Assembly: GCF_040629175.1 (NCBI RefSeq)
Contig: NZ_JBEXUX010000019.1
Coordinates: 62,001-126,000 of the forward strand
Direction of reading: 5' to 3'
Origin: Embleya sp040629175
Lineage (GTDB): Bacteria > Actinomycetota > Actinomycetes > Streptomycetales > Streptomycetaceae
DNA length: 64,000 nt
The position numbers were made by a program, and so were the translations under genes. The notes below the pieces were generated by a model. That model was not told the origin of the DNA. It searched no databases and saw only the letters and a program-made list of their open reading frames with translations. Of the stretch, positions 40,897 through 49,942 are shown one piece after another (position 1 is the stretch's first letter; every line of letters starts with the position of its first letter).

Positions 40897-42686
40897 CCAC
40901 CGCACGCGAGGCCGTCGCCGCCGCACGCGAGGCGGTCACCGCGCCGCGCGCGCTCGGACTCGCGCGCACCGGGCGGATCGCCGACACGCTCGCCTGCACC
41001 GCCTACCTGGTCGCCTCGCTGGTGCTGTATCGCGGTTTGTGGGCCGGTGGTCCGGCCGGGCGATACCTCGTGGACAGCGGTCAGGACCAGCACCAGTGGG
41101 AGTGGTTCTTCGCGGTGACCGCGCGCGCCGTGGCGCACGGCGAGAACCCGCTGACCACGACGCTGCAGAACCACCCCGACGGGGTGAACCTGATGGCGAA
41201 CACCTCGATGCCGGGACTGTCCATCCCGCTCGCGCCGATCACCTGGCTGTTCGGGCCGGCCGCGACCTGGGCGATCGTGCTCACCGGCGGGCTGGCCGCG
41301 ACGGCCGCCGCCTGGTACTACCTGATCTCCCGTCACCTGGTCGTCTCGCGACCGGCCGCCGCCCTCGGCGGGGCCTTCTGCGCGTTCGCCCCGCCGATGG
41401 TCTCGCACGCCAACGCGCACCCCAACCTGGCCGTGCTGTTCGTGCTCCCGCTGATCATCGACCGGCTGATCCGCCTCGCCGCCGGCCTGCGTCCGATCCG
41501 CGACGGCATCCTGCTCGGCCTGTTGACCACGTATCAGATCTTCCTCGGCGAAGAGGCGCTGCTGCTGGCCTCGACCGGCATCGCGCTGTTCGCGCTGACC
41601 TACGCGTGTGTCGCGCCGGCCGCCGCCCGCGCCGCGCTGCGCCCGCTGGCTCGCGGACTCCCCATCGGCGTGGCACTGTGCGGGGTCCTGATCGCCTATC
41701 CGCTGTGGTGGCAGTTCACCGGCCCGCAGAGCTACACCAACCTGCTGCACGGCCCGGCCGGCAACGACCTCGCGGCGCTGACCGCGTACGCCGACCGATC
41801 GCTCGCCGGCGACATCGACGTGTCCGCACGGCTGTCGATGAACCGCACCGAGGAGAACGCGTTCTTCGGCTGGCCCCTGTTGATCCTGGCCGGCGCGATC
41901 GCCGCCGCGCTGTGGCGCCGGGCCCTGACCAAGGCCCTCGTGGGCGTGCTGGTCGGCGCCGCGCTGTGCTCGCTCGGCCCGGAGATCATCCTCGACGGCG
42001 AGCCCACCGGCATCTCCGGACCGTGGCGTTGGCTCGGGCAACTCCCGCTGTACGAATCGGTGTTGGAGAGCCGGTTCACCATGGTGTGCGTGCCCGTGCT
42101 GGGCATCCTGCTCGCGCTGGCCGCCCAGGCGGTGCGGGACGCGGGCGATCGGCGGTTGTGGTTGTTGTGGTGCGTCGCGGCGCTCCAGGCGCTGTTGCCG
42201 CTGCTGCCCCAGCCGCTGGCCTCCGCGCCGCGCGAGCCGACCCCGGCGTTCTTCGCGGACGGGACGTGGCGCCGCTTCACCGGCCCCGGCCGGGCCATCG
42301 TGGCCGTACCGCTGCCGGATCCCTCCGACGCCCGCGCGCTGGGCTGGCAGGTCGACGCGGGGCTGGGCTTCCCGCTCGCCGAGGGGTACTTCGTCGGCCC
42401 GTTCGGACCGGACCGACTCGGCGGCTACGGCGCGGTCACCCGACCCACCTCGCAACTCCTGCGCGAGGTACGCGACGGCGGCGCGGTGCCGGAGGTGACC
42501 GACGACGAACGGGCCCAGGCCCGCGCGGACCTCGCCTACTGGCGCGCGGACGTGGTGGTGCTCGGCCCGCACGCCAACCGGGAGGCACTGCGCGCGACCC
42601 TGGACCGCCTGCTCGGCCCGGGCGTACCGATCGACGGGGTGTGGTTGTGGGACGTGCGGACAGGGGGTGCGGCCCGTGCCGGCTGA
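40893..42686 (+). CDS. Polytopic membrane protein, probable lipid-linked-sugar glycosyltransferase
   Basis: 597 residues with about 11 membrane helices and a C-terminal soluble domain of about 150 residues. The first outer loop after helix 1 has DSGQDQHQWEWFFAVTARA, where acidic residues could act as in GT-C enzymes, followed by NPLTTTLQNHPDGVNLM. No firm GT-C family is recognised. Its coupling to the GT2 gene suggests it transfers the polyprenyl-linked sugar to a wall polymer or protein. A sensor or flippase role remains possible. Confidence 0.7.
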   Translation: MTTAREAVAAAREAVTAPRALGLARTGRIADTLACTAYLVASLVLYRGLWAGGPAGRYLVDSGQDQHQWEWFFAVTARAVAHGENPLTTTLQNHPDGVNLMANTSMPGLSIPLAPITWLFGPAATWAIVLTGGLAATAAAWYYLISRHLVVSRPAAALGGAFCAFAPPMVSHANAHPNLAVLFVLPLIIDRLIRLAAGLRPIRDGILLGLLTTYQIFLGEEALLLASTGIALFALTYACVAPAAARAALRPLARGLPIGVALCGVLIAYPLWWQFTGPQSYTNLLHGPAGNDLAALTAYADRSLAGDIDVSARLSMNRTEENAFFGWPLLILAGAIAAALWRRALTKALVGVLVGAALCSLGPEIILDGEPTGISGPWRWLGQLPLYESVLESRFTMVCVPVLGILLALAAQAVRDAGDRRLWLLWCVAALQALLPLLPQPLASAPREPTPAFFADGTWRRFTGPGRAIVAVPLPDPSDARALGWQVDAGLGFPLAEGYFVGPFGPDRLGGYGAVTRPTSQLLREVRDGGAVPEVTDDERAQARADLAYWRADVVVLGPHANREALRATLDRLLGPGVPIDGVWLWDVRTGGAARAG

Positions 42687-42783
42687 GCAGGCGGCCCCGT
42701 ACCGTACCGAGGAGTTCACCGGGACGGACACGGGACCGGCGGGCACCCCGGCAGGTGTCGGGGCACACATGGAGGGTGGTCGG

Positions 42784-43302
42784 GTGCGGCGCGGCGACGA
42801 GCACGCGTATACCGAATACGTGACCGCCCGCCTGCCCGCCCTGCGCCGGGTCGCCCGCCTGCTCTGCGGAGATCCGCACCATGCCGACGACATCGTGCAG
42901 AACACCATCACCCGGTTGTACGTGCACTGGCGGCGCGCGGCCGCGGCGAACGACCTCGACCGGTACGTACACCGGATGCTGGTGCGCGCGTTCCTCAACG
43001 AGCGCCGCCTGGCCTGGGCCCGGGTGCGGCTGATCGGCGCACCGCAGGAGACTCCGGCGCTGCCGGCACTGCCCGGGCCCGACGTGGAGACCCGGGACGC
43101 GGTCCGGATCGCGCTGTCCCGGGTGCCGCCCAGGCAGCGGGCCGTGCTGGTGTTGCGCTTCCTGTGCGATCTGCCGGTCGCCGAGGTGGCCGAGATCCTC
43201 GGCTGCTCGCAGGGCACGGTGAAGAGCCAGACCGCGCAGGGACTCGCACGACTGCGCGCACTGCTGGACGGGCCGGTCGTGGCCCGCTGGGAAGGGGAGT
43301 AG
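42784..43302 (+). CDS. ECF RNA polymerase sigma factor, SigE family
   Basis: 172 residues from a GTG with GGAGG (42771-42775) eight bases upstream; earlier starts would overlap the membrane-protein gene. The N-terminus (RRGDEHAYTEYVTARLPAL) matches the usual start of actinomycete SigE-family ECF factors. Region 2 includes LCGDPHHADDIVQNTITRLY and region 4 VAEVAEILGCSQGTVKSQTAQGLARLR. It is followed after 7 bp by a single-pass membrane protein, the common position for a partner or regulator of these sigma factors. Confidence 0.93.
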   Translation: MRRGDEHAYTEYVTARLPALRRVARLLCGDPHHADDIVQNTITRLYVHWRRAAAANDLDRYVHRMLVRAFLNERRLAWARVRLIGAPQETPALPALPGPDVETRDAVRIALSRVPPRQRAVLVLRFLCDLPVAEVAEILGCSQGTVKSQTAQGLARLRALLDGPVVARWEGE

Positions 43303-43309
43303 ACCGGCC

Positions 43310-44470
43310 ATGGACACCGACGAGCACGAGGGCGCCCGACTACTGGCCGGGCTGCGCGAAACGCCGCAGACCGCGCCCGACGAACCCGGCGTCAACGTGG
43401 CCCGCGCGATCCGGGAGGGCCGGCGCATGGTCCGGATCCGGCGCGCGCTCGCGGTGACGGGCGGCGCCGTCGCGGTGGCACTGGTGGTGCTGGTGACGGT
43501 GTTGATCGCCGCGCCGTTGCACAACGGTGCGACCGGTCCGGCCGCCGGCGGCACGTTCGACGTGCGGCAGCGGGCCTTCCAGGTGGGGTCGGCGGGCGGC
43601 TTCACGCCGGTGATCTACGAGACCGGCAAGTACCGCCAGCGGGTGATCCTGGGTCCGGAGAAGCCGGGTGGGGCGCCGGACGTGGCGGCCACCCGGGGGA
43701 CGGTGACGATGTACGCGCCGGACCGGCTGCCAGGTGGCGAGGGCGGCCTGGGCGCGCCCGCCCCCTCGGTGAACGGGCACCCGGCCGCGTGGTTGACCGG
43801 ACCGGCTCCGGTCGACGGCCGGATCGAACTGGCCTGGCAGTGGACGTCGGGCGGCTGGGGGGTCGCCTCGTTGGCCGGTCCCGCCGCCGACGCCGCCCGG
43901 GTGCACCGGGTCGCCGAGAGCGTGGCCACGGGCAGCCGCCGCCCGACCGGTGTGCCGGTGCAGTTGGACGAGGGCCTGCTGGCCCCCGGCGAACACCTGA
44001 TCTCGCTGGTGGCCTCGGTCGGCGCGCAGGCCCAGGACGCGGTGTACGCGCTGCGCTTCGGCACGGTGGACCCGCCGAATCTCGACGGCACCGACCCGCC
44101 CTGGTTCGCCGTGGGCGTCGGCAAGGCACCGGCCGGCTTCGACGAGCGCCGGCCCGCACGGGTCACCCGCGCGGACGGGGCCTTCGTCGAATCGGACCCG
44201 CTCCTGGACAAGGCCCGGCTCACCGCGATCCTGGCGGGCATCCGGGCGGACGGGTATCCGTCGGCGGGCCCGACCGCGCCGACGAACATCCCGAGCACGG
44301 GCGATTCCCAGTCACCGCCCGCCTCCGCTCCGGAGAGCGAGGCGACGGCCACGGGACCGGCCACCACGATGGGCGCGGACCTCTCGACCGACGGCACCCC
44401 GAGCACGAGCAGCACGGGCCCGAGTTCGACCTCGCCCCCCACGGGTTCGGCGACGACCGCCGCCCGGTGA
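43310..44470 (+). CDS. Single-pass membrane protein, possible partner of the ECF sigma factor
   Basis: 386 residues. A cytoplasmic N-terminal part of about 45 residues (LLAGLRETPQ, ARAIREGRRM) precedes one membrane helix (about 46-68, ALAVTGGAVAVALVVLVTVLIAA) and a large extracytoplasmic domain ending in a Thr/Ser/Pro-rich tail. The layout and the 7-bp spacing fit the membrane protein often found behind SigE-family sigma genes. No classical anti-sigma zinc motif (HxxxCxxC) is present, so an anti-sigma role is not shown. Confidence 0.7.
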   Translation: MDTDEHEGARLLAGLRETPQTAPDEPGVNVARAIREGRRMVRIRRALAVTGGAVAVALVVLVTVLIAAPLHNGATGPAAGGTFDVRQRAFQVGSAGGFTPVIYETGKYRQRVILGPEKPGGAPDVAATRGTVTMYAPDRLPGGEGGLGAPAPSVNGHPAAWLTGPAPVDGRIELAWQWTSGGWGVASLAGPAADAARVHRVAESVATGSRRPTGVPVQLDEGLLAPGEHLISLVASVGAQAQDAVYALRFGTVDPPNLDGTDPPWFAVGVGKAPAGFDERRPARVTRADGAFVESDPLLDKARLTAILAGIRADGYPSAGPTAPTNIPSTGDSQSPPASAPESEATATGPATTMGADLSTDGTPSTSSTGPSSTSPPTGSATTAAR

Positions 44471-44517
44471 GCGCCGGGCCGGCGGACGGCGGCCGAGGCG
44501 CGTGCGGCGCGTACCAC

Positions 44518-45120
44518 TCAGGTCGCACCCGGGAACCTCTCCCGCCCCCATCCGCCCCCTTCGCCGCCGCCCAGATCGTGGAAGTCCTCCTCCCAGCGGT
44601 TGCGCGTGTAGCGCCGGCCGACCGGGGTCTCCCACCACAGGAGGTCCTTCGCCAGGCGCACGTGGTCGAGGGTGATGCGCCGGCGGTGGAGTTCGGGCAT
44701 CAGGGTGCTCAGCCGCGCGACGAGTTCGCTCGTGTCGGCCGCCTCGACGGCCGCGTCGAAACCGGTGCGCCCGCGCCGTTGTACGAGGGTGCCCTCGGGC
44801 GCGATCAGCAACGACAGGTCGCGGCAGGCCGCGCCGATCGAGGTGCCGTCCGGACGATGCGGCGACGTGGCGGTCCGTCCCTGGTGGATCAGGTACAGCC
44901 TGACCGCCTGCGTGACGGCCCGCGTCGCGCGCCGGCGTTCGAGCGTGTGCGGCAGGTGCACGGTGACCGCCTCCAGGGCCGAGGCGCAGCGTCCCGCGTC
45001 GTTGTCGGCAAAGCGCGCCGCCAAGGCCCGATCGCCGTGGACCCGGACCAGGAACACGTGCAACGCGTGCTCCCAGGGCGCCCAGTAGGCGGAGGCACGC
45101 TGGATCGACGGCGCCGTCAT
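44518..45120 (-). CDS. Orphan protein resembling Cse2/CasB of type I-E CRISPR systems
   Basis: 200 residues; the ATG lacks a clear ribosome binding site. An all-helical Cse2-like pattern is seen: YWAPWEHALHVFLVRVHGDR at the N-terminus, TSIGAACRDLSLL (93-105), RRGRTGFDAAVEAADTSEL (115-133), and RRITLDHVRLAKDLLWWE with GRRYTRNRWEEDFHDL (147-183), which parallels the C-terminal helices of Cse2 (small subunit of Cascade). No other cas gene or CRISPR repeat lies in the window, so it would be a stand-alone homologue. The assignment rests on pattern memory and is tentative; otherwise it is a hypothetical helical protein. Confidence 0.5.
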   Translation of the reverse strand: MTAPSIQRASAYWAPWEHALHVFLVRVHGDRALAARFADNDAGRCASALEAVTVHLPHTLERRRATRAVTQAVRLYLIHQGRTATSPHRPDGTSIGAACRDLSLLIAPEGTLVQRRGRTGFDAAVEAADTSELVARLSTLMPELHRRRITLDHVRLAKDLLWWETPVGRRYTRNRWEEDFHDLGGGEGGGWGRERFPGAT

Positions 45121-45348
45121 CGGGCGCACTCGGTCGGAAACGGCATGACGTGGTCCTCACTGCTGTCGTCGACGGACGGATGCACCGCGACATCGAACCC
45201 GGATCGATGCCACTCCGTCGTGAACATGACGAACCACGACCGCCTTTTGTGACCACGGGTCCTTCCCCGGACCCGGACACCCGCACCCCGGGACACGCCG
45301 CACCGCGACCGTCCACGAAGGTGCGACCCGCCGCCTAGAATGGGAGAT

Positions 45349-46251
45349 ATGACCGATTATGGGCGTCCGTTGGAGTTCGGTGTCTTTCCCACCCCGGACA
45401 GCTCACGGGTCGACGAGATCCTCGCGCTCGCGAGCATGGCCGAGCGTGAGGGTCTCGATCTCGTCGGTGTGCAGGACCACCCCTACCAGAGCCGATTCCT
45501 GGACACCTGGTCGCTGATGGCCGTGATCCTGGCGAACACCCGGCGGGTGCGGGTGTTCCCGGACGTGGCGAATCTGCCGCTGCGGCCGCCGGCGGTGCTG
45601 GCCAAGGCGGCGGCCAGCCTGGATGTGCTCTCCGGTGGGCGATTCGAACTGGGCCTGGGGGCGGGCGCGTTCTGGGAAGCCATCGGGGCGATGGGTGGCC
45701 CCGCGCGTACCCCGGGTGAGGCGGCGAGCGCGCTGGAGGAAGCGGTCGACATCGTCCGCCTGATGTGGTCCGCGGAGCGCTCGGTGCGCTACACCGGTCG
45801 GCACTACCAGCTCGCGGGCGTGCATCCCGGGCCGCGCCCGGTGCACCCGATGGGCATCTGGCTCGGCGTGCTGGGCCCGCGCCTGCTGGACATGCTCGGG
45901 CGCAAGGCGGACGGCTGGTGCCCCTCGAACAGTTATGCGACGCCCGAGAAACTGCCCGACATGCAACGCCGCATCGACGACGGCGCGGCCGAGGCCGGGC
46001 GCGATCCCGCCGACATCCGACGCGTCTACAACGTCTTCGGGGCGATCACCGACGGCCCCTCCAACGGCTTCCTGGTCGGCCCGCCCCGCCAGTGGGTCGA
46101 GGAACTCACCGCGCTGGTGCTGCGATTCGGCATGGACACCTTCATCTTCGGCGCCGAATCCGACGATCCCGCCCAACACCACCGCTGGGCCGCCGAGATC
46201 GTCCCCGCCGTCCGCGACTCGGTGACCCGCAACCGCGGCAACACCCCCTGA
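45349..46251 (+). CDS. LLM-class flavin-dependent oxidoreductase
   Basis: 300 residues. A bacterial-luciferase-like barrel is indicated by LEFGVFPTPDSS, EREGLDLVGVQDHPYQSRFLD, DVLSGGRFELGLGAG and IWLGVLGPRLLDMLGRKADGW. Such enzymes use F420 or FMN for oxidation or reduction of small molecules. TAGAAT (45336-45341) ends seven bases before this ATG, so the mRNA is predicted to be leaderless; an ATG nine bases upstream falls inside that box. The substrate is unknown. Confidence 0.9.
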   Translation: MTDYGRPLEFGVFPTPDSSRVDEILALASMAEREGLDLVGVQDHPYQSRFLDTWSLMAVILANTRRVRVFPDVANLPLRPPAVLAKAAASLDVLSGGRFELGLGAGAFWEAIGAMGGPARTPGEAASALEEAVDIVRLMWSAERSVRYTGRHYQLAGVHPGPRPVHPMGIWLGVLGPRLLDMLGRKADGWCPSNSYATPEKLPDMQRRIDDGAAEAGRDPADIRRVYNVFGAITDGPSNGFLVGPPRQWVEELTALVLRFGMDTFIFGAESDDPAQHHRWAAEIVPAVRDSVTRNRGNTP

Positions 46252-46288
46252 CCGACCGGTCGAACCCGCCCCGCCGACGCGCACCGGA

Positions 46289-46807
46289 TCAGGACGGCAC
46301 GATGCCGAGCCAGGCGGCGACGGCGGCGAAGTCGTCGTCGGTCAGACCCCGGCGCGGGTCGACACGATGCAGCAGCGCGGCACCCTCGTGATGCACGGCG
46401 ACCCACGCCCGATCGACATCGGTGATCTCGTCGTCCACCCAGACGAACGCCCGGCCCCCCGCCCGACCGACCAGTGCGCGGGTCTTCCAATGCAGCCCGG
46501 CCCGCTCGTCGCGGTCGTCGACCTCGGTCTGTTCCGGCCAGACCACCACGTCCAACGCCGGCAGACCCAGCCGCGGGGCGATATGGGTGTTCGCCTCCTC
46601 CATCCAGGCCGTGGCCCACACCAGGTCGCACGGCAGCCGCGACAACCGGAGCCCGTGCCCGGGGTCGAGCCTGGCCAACAGCGGATTCGCGTCGGCATCG
46701 CACGCCTCGGGATCGGCGCCATGGTCGGGATACTCGGCCGCCCCGAACGGAAGCAGCGGCCCGTCGACGTCGAGAAACAGCAGCGGACGTTGCATCGGCA
46801 CCGACAT
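46289..46807 (-). CDS. HAD-like hydrolase family protein
   Basis: 172 residues. The N-terminal motif PLLFLDVDGPLLPFG carries the DxDG nucleophile pair of HAD proteins; WATAWMEEANTHIAP holds the Thr/Ser region and AFVWVDDEITDVD the acidic motif IV. It resembles small hypothetical HAD proteins common in Streptomyces, some described as secreted or phosphatase-like. The start overlaps the histidine-kinase stop by one base (TGATG), so it is translated with the kinase. Confidence 0.8.
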   Translation of the reverse strand: MSVPMQRPLLFLDVDGPLLPFGAAEYPDHGADPEACDADANPLLARLDPGHGLRLSRLPCDLVWATAWMEEANTHIAPRLGLPALDVVVWPEQTEVDDRDERAGLHWKTRALVGRAGGRAFVWVDDEITDVDRAWVAVHHEGAALLHRVDPRRGLTDDDFAAVAAWLGIVPS

Positions 46808-48138
46808 CACCCGGCCCCGGAGGAGGTGATGGTCCGCGACGTGGACAGTGTGCACGGGATCCGCATGGTCACCCGGGTCGGACCGCCGGGTGGGCTGGTC
46901 ACGGTCAGCACCCCGTCGAAGGGGGCGAGCCGGCGCTCGATGCCGCGCAGGCCGCTGCCCCGGCCGGGGTCCGCGCCGCCTCGGCCGTCGTCGGTGATCT
47001 CCATCCGGAGCAGCCCGAGATCGTGGCCGATCTCGATCCGGACCCGGTCGGCCCCCGAGTGCTTGGCGGCGTTGGTGAGCACCTCGGAGACGGCGAAATA
47101 GGCGGCCGACTCCACCGGTGCCTCCGGCCGCCCCGGCAGGTCGATGTCGACCTGTGCGTCGAGCGGGCAGATCATGGCGAGCGAGCGCACCGCGTCGCCC
47201 AGGCCCCGGTCGGCCAGGATCGGCGGGTGGATGCCGCGGACCAGGTCGCGCAGTTCCTCCAGCGCCTTCGACGAGGACTCACGGGCCTCCACGAGCAGTT
47301 CGCGTACGGCGGCGGGATCGCGTTCCAGCAGGTGTTCGGCCGCGCCGAGCGTCATGCCCATCGCGACCAGACGGGCCTGCGCGCCGTCGTGCAGGTCGCG
47401 CTCGATTCGCCGGATCTCGGCGGACTGCGTGTCGGCCGCCTCGGCGCGGGTCGCGGTGAGCCGCTCGATCCGGGACGCCATCTGCGCCTTCTCGCTCGGC
47501 GCGAGCACGGCCCGGGTGTAGCGGGCGTGCAGGCGCACCGAACGCGGCGCCAGCCACAGCGCCGCCGGCAACTGCAACACGCCCAGGAGCGCGGCGAGGG
47601 TGGCCGTGGTCTGGTCCCGGACGGGGATGAACAGATACCGAAGGCCCTCCCACTCCTGCGACAACGGGACGCCGTAGAACCCCAACCCGATCGCCCAGCA
47701 GCCGCCGAGGAGCAACGCGGCCGGCCCGATCGCGAGCGCCGCGCCGACGATCGGGTCGATCGCCAACCAGAGCCAGTCGCGCCACGTCTGCGGATCCCGG
47801 ACGATCCACCGCAGCCGCGCGAGGAAGCCGCGTTCACCGGGCGCCGGCTCGGGCAGGTAGCTCACCGGGATCCGCACGTCCGACCACCGATACGCCAGCG
47901 CGCGTTGCCGATCCGCGAGCCCCCGCACCGCCCGCACGACCGGTGCCACCAGGACCAGCCCCAGGCCGGTGCCGAGCAACAACACCACGACGGACACCGC
48001 GAGCGACAACAGCGCCGCCACGAAGGACAGCCCCCACAACGCGAGCGACCGCCCCAACGCCACGAGCCCGCCCGAGAAGGAGAAGCCCCCACCCCTCGCC
48101 CGCATTCGCGCCCCACCGCCCGAACCCGCATTTTCCAT
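46807..48138 (-). CDS. NarL-class sensor histidine kinase
   Basis: 443 residues. Four membrane helices (about 25-70 and 125-205) form the sensor part. The HisKA_3 dimerisation segment EIRRIERDLHDGAQARLVAMGM carries the phospho-accepting His, and the ATPase domain has SEVLTNAAKHSGADRV (N box) and DDGRGGADPGRGSGLRGIERRL (G boxes). These kinases normally have a NarL/LuxR response regulator next door. None is seen here; the coupled gene is a HAD-like protein, so the regulator must be elsewhere. Confidence 0.93.
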   Translation of the reverse strand: MENAGSGGGARMRARGGGFSFSGGLVALGRSLALWGLSFVAALLSLAVSVVVLLLGTGLGLVLVAPVVRAVRGLADRQRALAYRWSDVRIPVSYLPEPAPGERGFLARLRWIVRDPQTWRDWLWLAIDPIVGAALAIGPAALLLGGCWAIGLGFYGVPLSQEWEGLRYLFIPVRDQTTATLAALLGVLQLPAALWLAPRSVRLHARYTRAVLAPSEKAQMASRIERLTATRAEAADTQSAEIRRIERDLHDGAQARLVAMGMTLGAAEHLLERDPAAVRELLVEARESSSKALEELRDLVRGIHPPILADRGLGDAVRSLAMICPLDAQVDIDLPGRPEAPVESAAYFAVSEVLTNAAKHSGADRVRIEIGHDLGLLRMEITDDGRGGADPGRGSGLRGIERRLAPFDGVLTVTSPPGGPTRVTMRIPCTLSTSRTITSSGAG

Positions 48139-48684
48139 CCGTCCCGCGCCCTTCCCCAGGGTTTCGGTGCATCGGCCGCACGGGCCCCTCGCCAGTATGC
48201 GACGAGCAAACCGGCCGAGTCGGTGGAGCTAGACCCCCTCTTGTCGCCCGATCGACAAGCATTACGAAGCTTTACACCGATTACCCGAATTGTTTGTCTC
48301 ATCCCGATACACCCATGCCGGATGGGCCGGCCATGGACAAGGAAGCGCCGTCGTCGACGTCGGTGAACTTCTCGGACCCGCCGGCCCGCGAAGCGGCCGC
48401 CACAGTCCTCGGACTTGAGGATGCCACCCCGCGCACCCCGCCCGCGCACCCCGCCCGCGCGGGCCGGCCGGGCGGGTGCGAAGCCGCTCGGCGCGAGGCT
48501 CCGGGCGAGGCCGGGCACCCGGCCGCCACCTCGGCAGGTTCCGGCTCACCCGCAGGAGTCGGCGCGCCGGCACCCGCCGTGCCCGCGACCCGCGGCGCGA
48601 TGTTCCACGTCGATCCGGCACCCGGTGGCACCGGACTTGTCCGACGGGCGACGAGTTCGAGCCACAGGGCCTATCCTCGAACAC
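48139..48684. other. Intergenic region with an inverted repeat; no confident gene
   Basis: Several frames are open but show no clear start signal or family. An AT-richer stretch near 48238-48310 contains the inverted repeat CTTGTCG (48240-48246) and CGACAAG (48253-48259) with a 6-bp centre, a possible operator for the histidine-kinase promoter. At the right end TATCCT (48672-48677) serves the next gene. Confidence 0.45.
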
Positions 48685-48969
48685 ATGTCCGAACGCTTGC
48701 CTGATCGCACGCCCGACCCACTGCCCGAACACCTGCTCCCGCTGCTCGACGTCCAGCTCGGGTTCGAGCGTGCGCACCTCGCCTGCCTGCGCGCCGCCGA
48801 GGTCGGCGACGAGGACGCGCTCCATCGGGGCCGGGCCGCTCGGCTGTCCGCGATGCGGGCGCTGATCACCGCCCGGGCCGCCGCGGGTGCGGACGGCGCG
48901 CCCGATCGCGACCTGCTCAAGCTGGCCGCCCTGGACGCCCTCGCCCGGGAGTCGACGGACCCCGCCTGA
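48685..48969 (+). CDS. Small hypothetical helical protein
   Basis: 94 residues, rich in Ala, Leu, Arg and Asp, predicted to be two or three helices (LLPLLDVQLGFERAHLACLRAAEVGD, MRALITARAAA). The ATG follows TATCCT by seven bases and has no ribosome binding site, fitting a leaderless gene. No family is recognised. It ends 28 bp before the convergent ku gene. Confidence 0.6.
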   Translation: MSERLPDRTPDPLPEHLLPLLDVQLGFERAHLACLRAAEVGDEDALHRGRAARLSAMRALITARAAAGADGAPDRDLLKLAALDALARESTDPA

Positions 48970-48997
48970 TCGCCGCGGCCGACCGCGGCGGCGATCT

Positions 48998-49942
48998 TCA
49001 GCCGGTCTTCCGGCGCGGCCGGGTGCTCGTACTCTTCTTCGCCTCTGCGCGGCTGCTCGTACTCTTCTTCGCGGCGGCACGGCCGCTCGTGCTCTTCGCC
49101 GCCGGCCGGCTCCTCGTCGTCGTCCGCGTCTTGCCGTCCGTCTCCTTCGCCGGCTTGGCGTGGCCCTTCTCGGCGGCCTTCACGCTCGCGGTGAGCACGG
49201 ACATCAGGTCGACCACGTTGCTCTCGCCCTCGTCCCGAACGACCTCCTCCGCCTCGGGATGCCCGCCGGTGGCCTTTGCCTCGACCAGGGCGTCCATCGC
49301 GCGCTGATAGTCGTCGTGCACCTCGTCCAGGTCGAAATCCTCACTGAGGGTGTCCATCAACGAGGCGGCCATCTTCAGCTCCTGCGGGCGGATGATGACC
49401 TTCTCGGTGGGGGCGATGCCGTCGGGCGCGCGGAGTTCGTCGGGCCACAACATCGTCTGGAGGGTCAGGATCTCGCCCTGGGCGCGGACCAGCGCCAGGC
49501 TCTCGCGCGTGGAGAGGGTGATCTTCGTGACCGCCGCCCGGGACCGACCGGCGAGCGCCTCGCGGATCAACACGTACGGCTTGGCCGCCGCCGACGACGC
49601 GGGCCCCAGGTAGTAGGGCTTGGACAACATCAACGGATCGATCGCGGCCTCGTCCACGAAGGCCAGTACGTCGACGATCTTCTTGCTCGGCAGCGGCAGC
49701 TCGGACATGTCCTCGTCGGTGAGGACGACCTGGGTCCCGTCCGCCGCCTCGTACGCCTTCGCGATGTCGGCGAAGACGACCTCCTCGCCGTCCAGCTCGC
49801 ACACCCGCTTGTAGCGGATTCGCCCGCCGTCGCCGCGATGCACCTGATGCCCCGGCGACCGATGCTCGGACGTGGCCGGATAAAGCTGGACCGAGATACT
49901 CACCAGTCCGAACGAGATTGCGCCCTTCCATGTCGCCCGCAT
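48998..49942 (-). CDS. ku: Ku DNA end-binding protein
   Basis: 314 residues. The bacterial Ku core is complete: MRATWKGAISFGLVSISVQLYP at the start, VCELDGEEV, the strand-bridge region and AASLMDTLSEDFDLDEVHDDY toward the end. Ku dimers ring broken DNA ends and recruit LigD for end joining. The C-terminal tail (about 255-314) is Lys/Arg/Ser-rich and partly built from three 10-residue repeats of AxAKKSTSSR type. No ligD is in the window. A tail of this kind usually extends DNA binding. Confidence 0.95.
   Translation of the reverse strand: MRATWKGAISFGLVSISVQLYPATSEHRSPGHQVHRGDGGRIRYKRVCELDGEEVVFADIAKAYEAADGTQVVLTDEDMSELPLPSKKIVDVLAFVDEAAIDPLMLSKPYYLGPASSAAAKPYVLIREALAGRSRAAVTKITLSTRESLALVRAQGEILTLQTMLWPDELRAPDGIAPTEKVIIRPQELKMAASLMDTLSEDFDLDEVHDDYQRAMDALVEAKATGGHPEAEEVVRDEGESNVVDLMSVLTASVKAAEKGHAKPAKETDGKTRTTTRSRPAAKSTSGRAAAKKSTSSRAEAKKSTSTRPRRKTG
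49021..49110 (-). repeat. Three 30-bp tandem repeats inside the ku gene
   Basis: Units begin at about 49021, 49051 and 49081 and share GCTCGTACTCTTCTTCGC-like sequence, the last one diverged. They keep the reading frame and encode the 10-residue basic repeats of the Ku tail, so copy number could vary between strains. Confidence 0.7.

Noticed and set aside
40074..43217. A 1047-residue minus-strand frame opposite the glycosyltransferase operon
   Set aside because: Its composition is Arg/Gly/Ala/His-rich without domains, while the plus strand has well-formed GT2, membrane-protein and sigma-factor genes.
44471..45339. CRISPR array or further cas genes around the Cse2-like gene
   Set aside because: No regularly spaced repeats and no cas-like neighbours were seen; adjacent genes are a sigma-factor partner and an LLM enzyme.
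48299..48631. 110-residue minus-strand frame ending in a Gly/Ser/Met-rich tail, considered as a peptide precursor
   Set aside because: No ribosome binding site, no modifying-enzyme gene nearby and no match to known precursor patterns.
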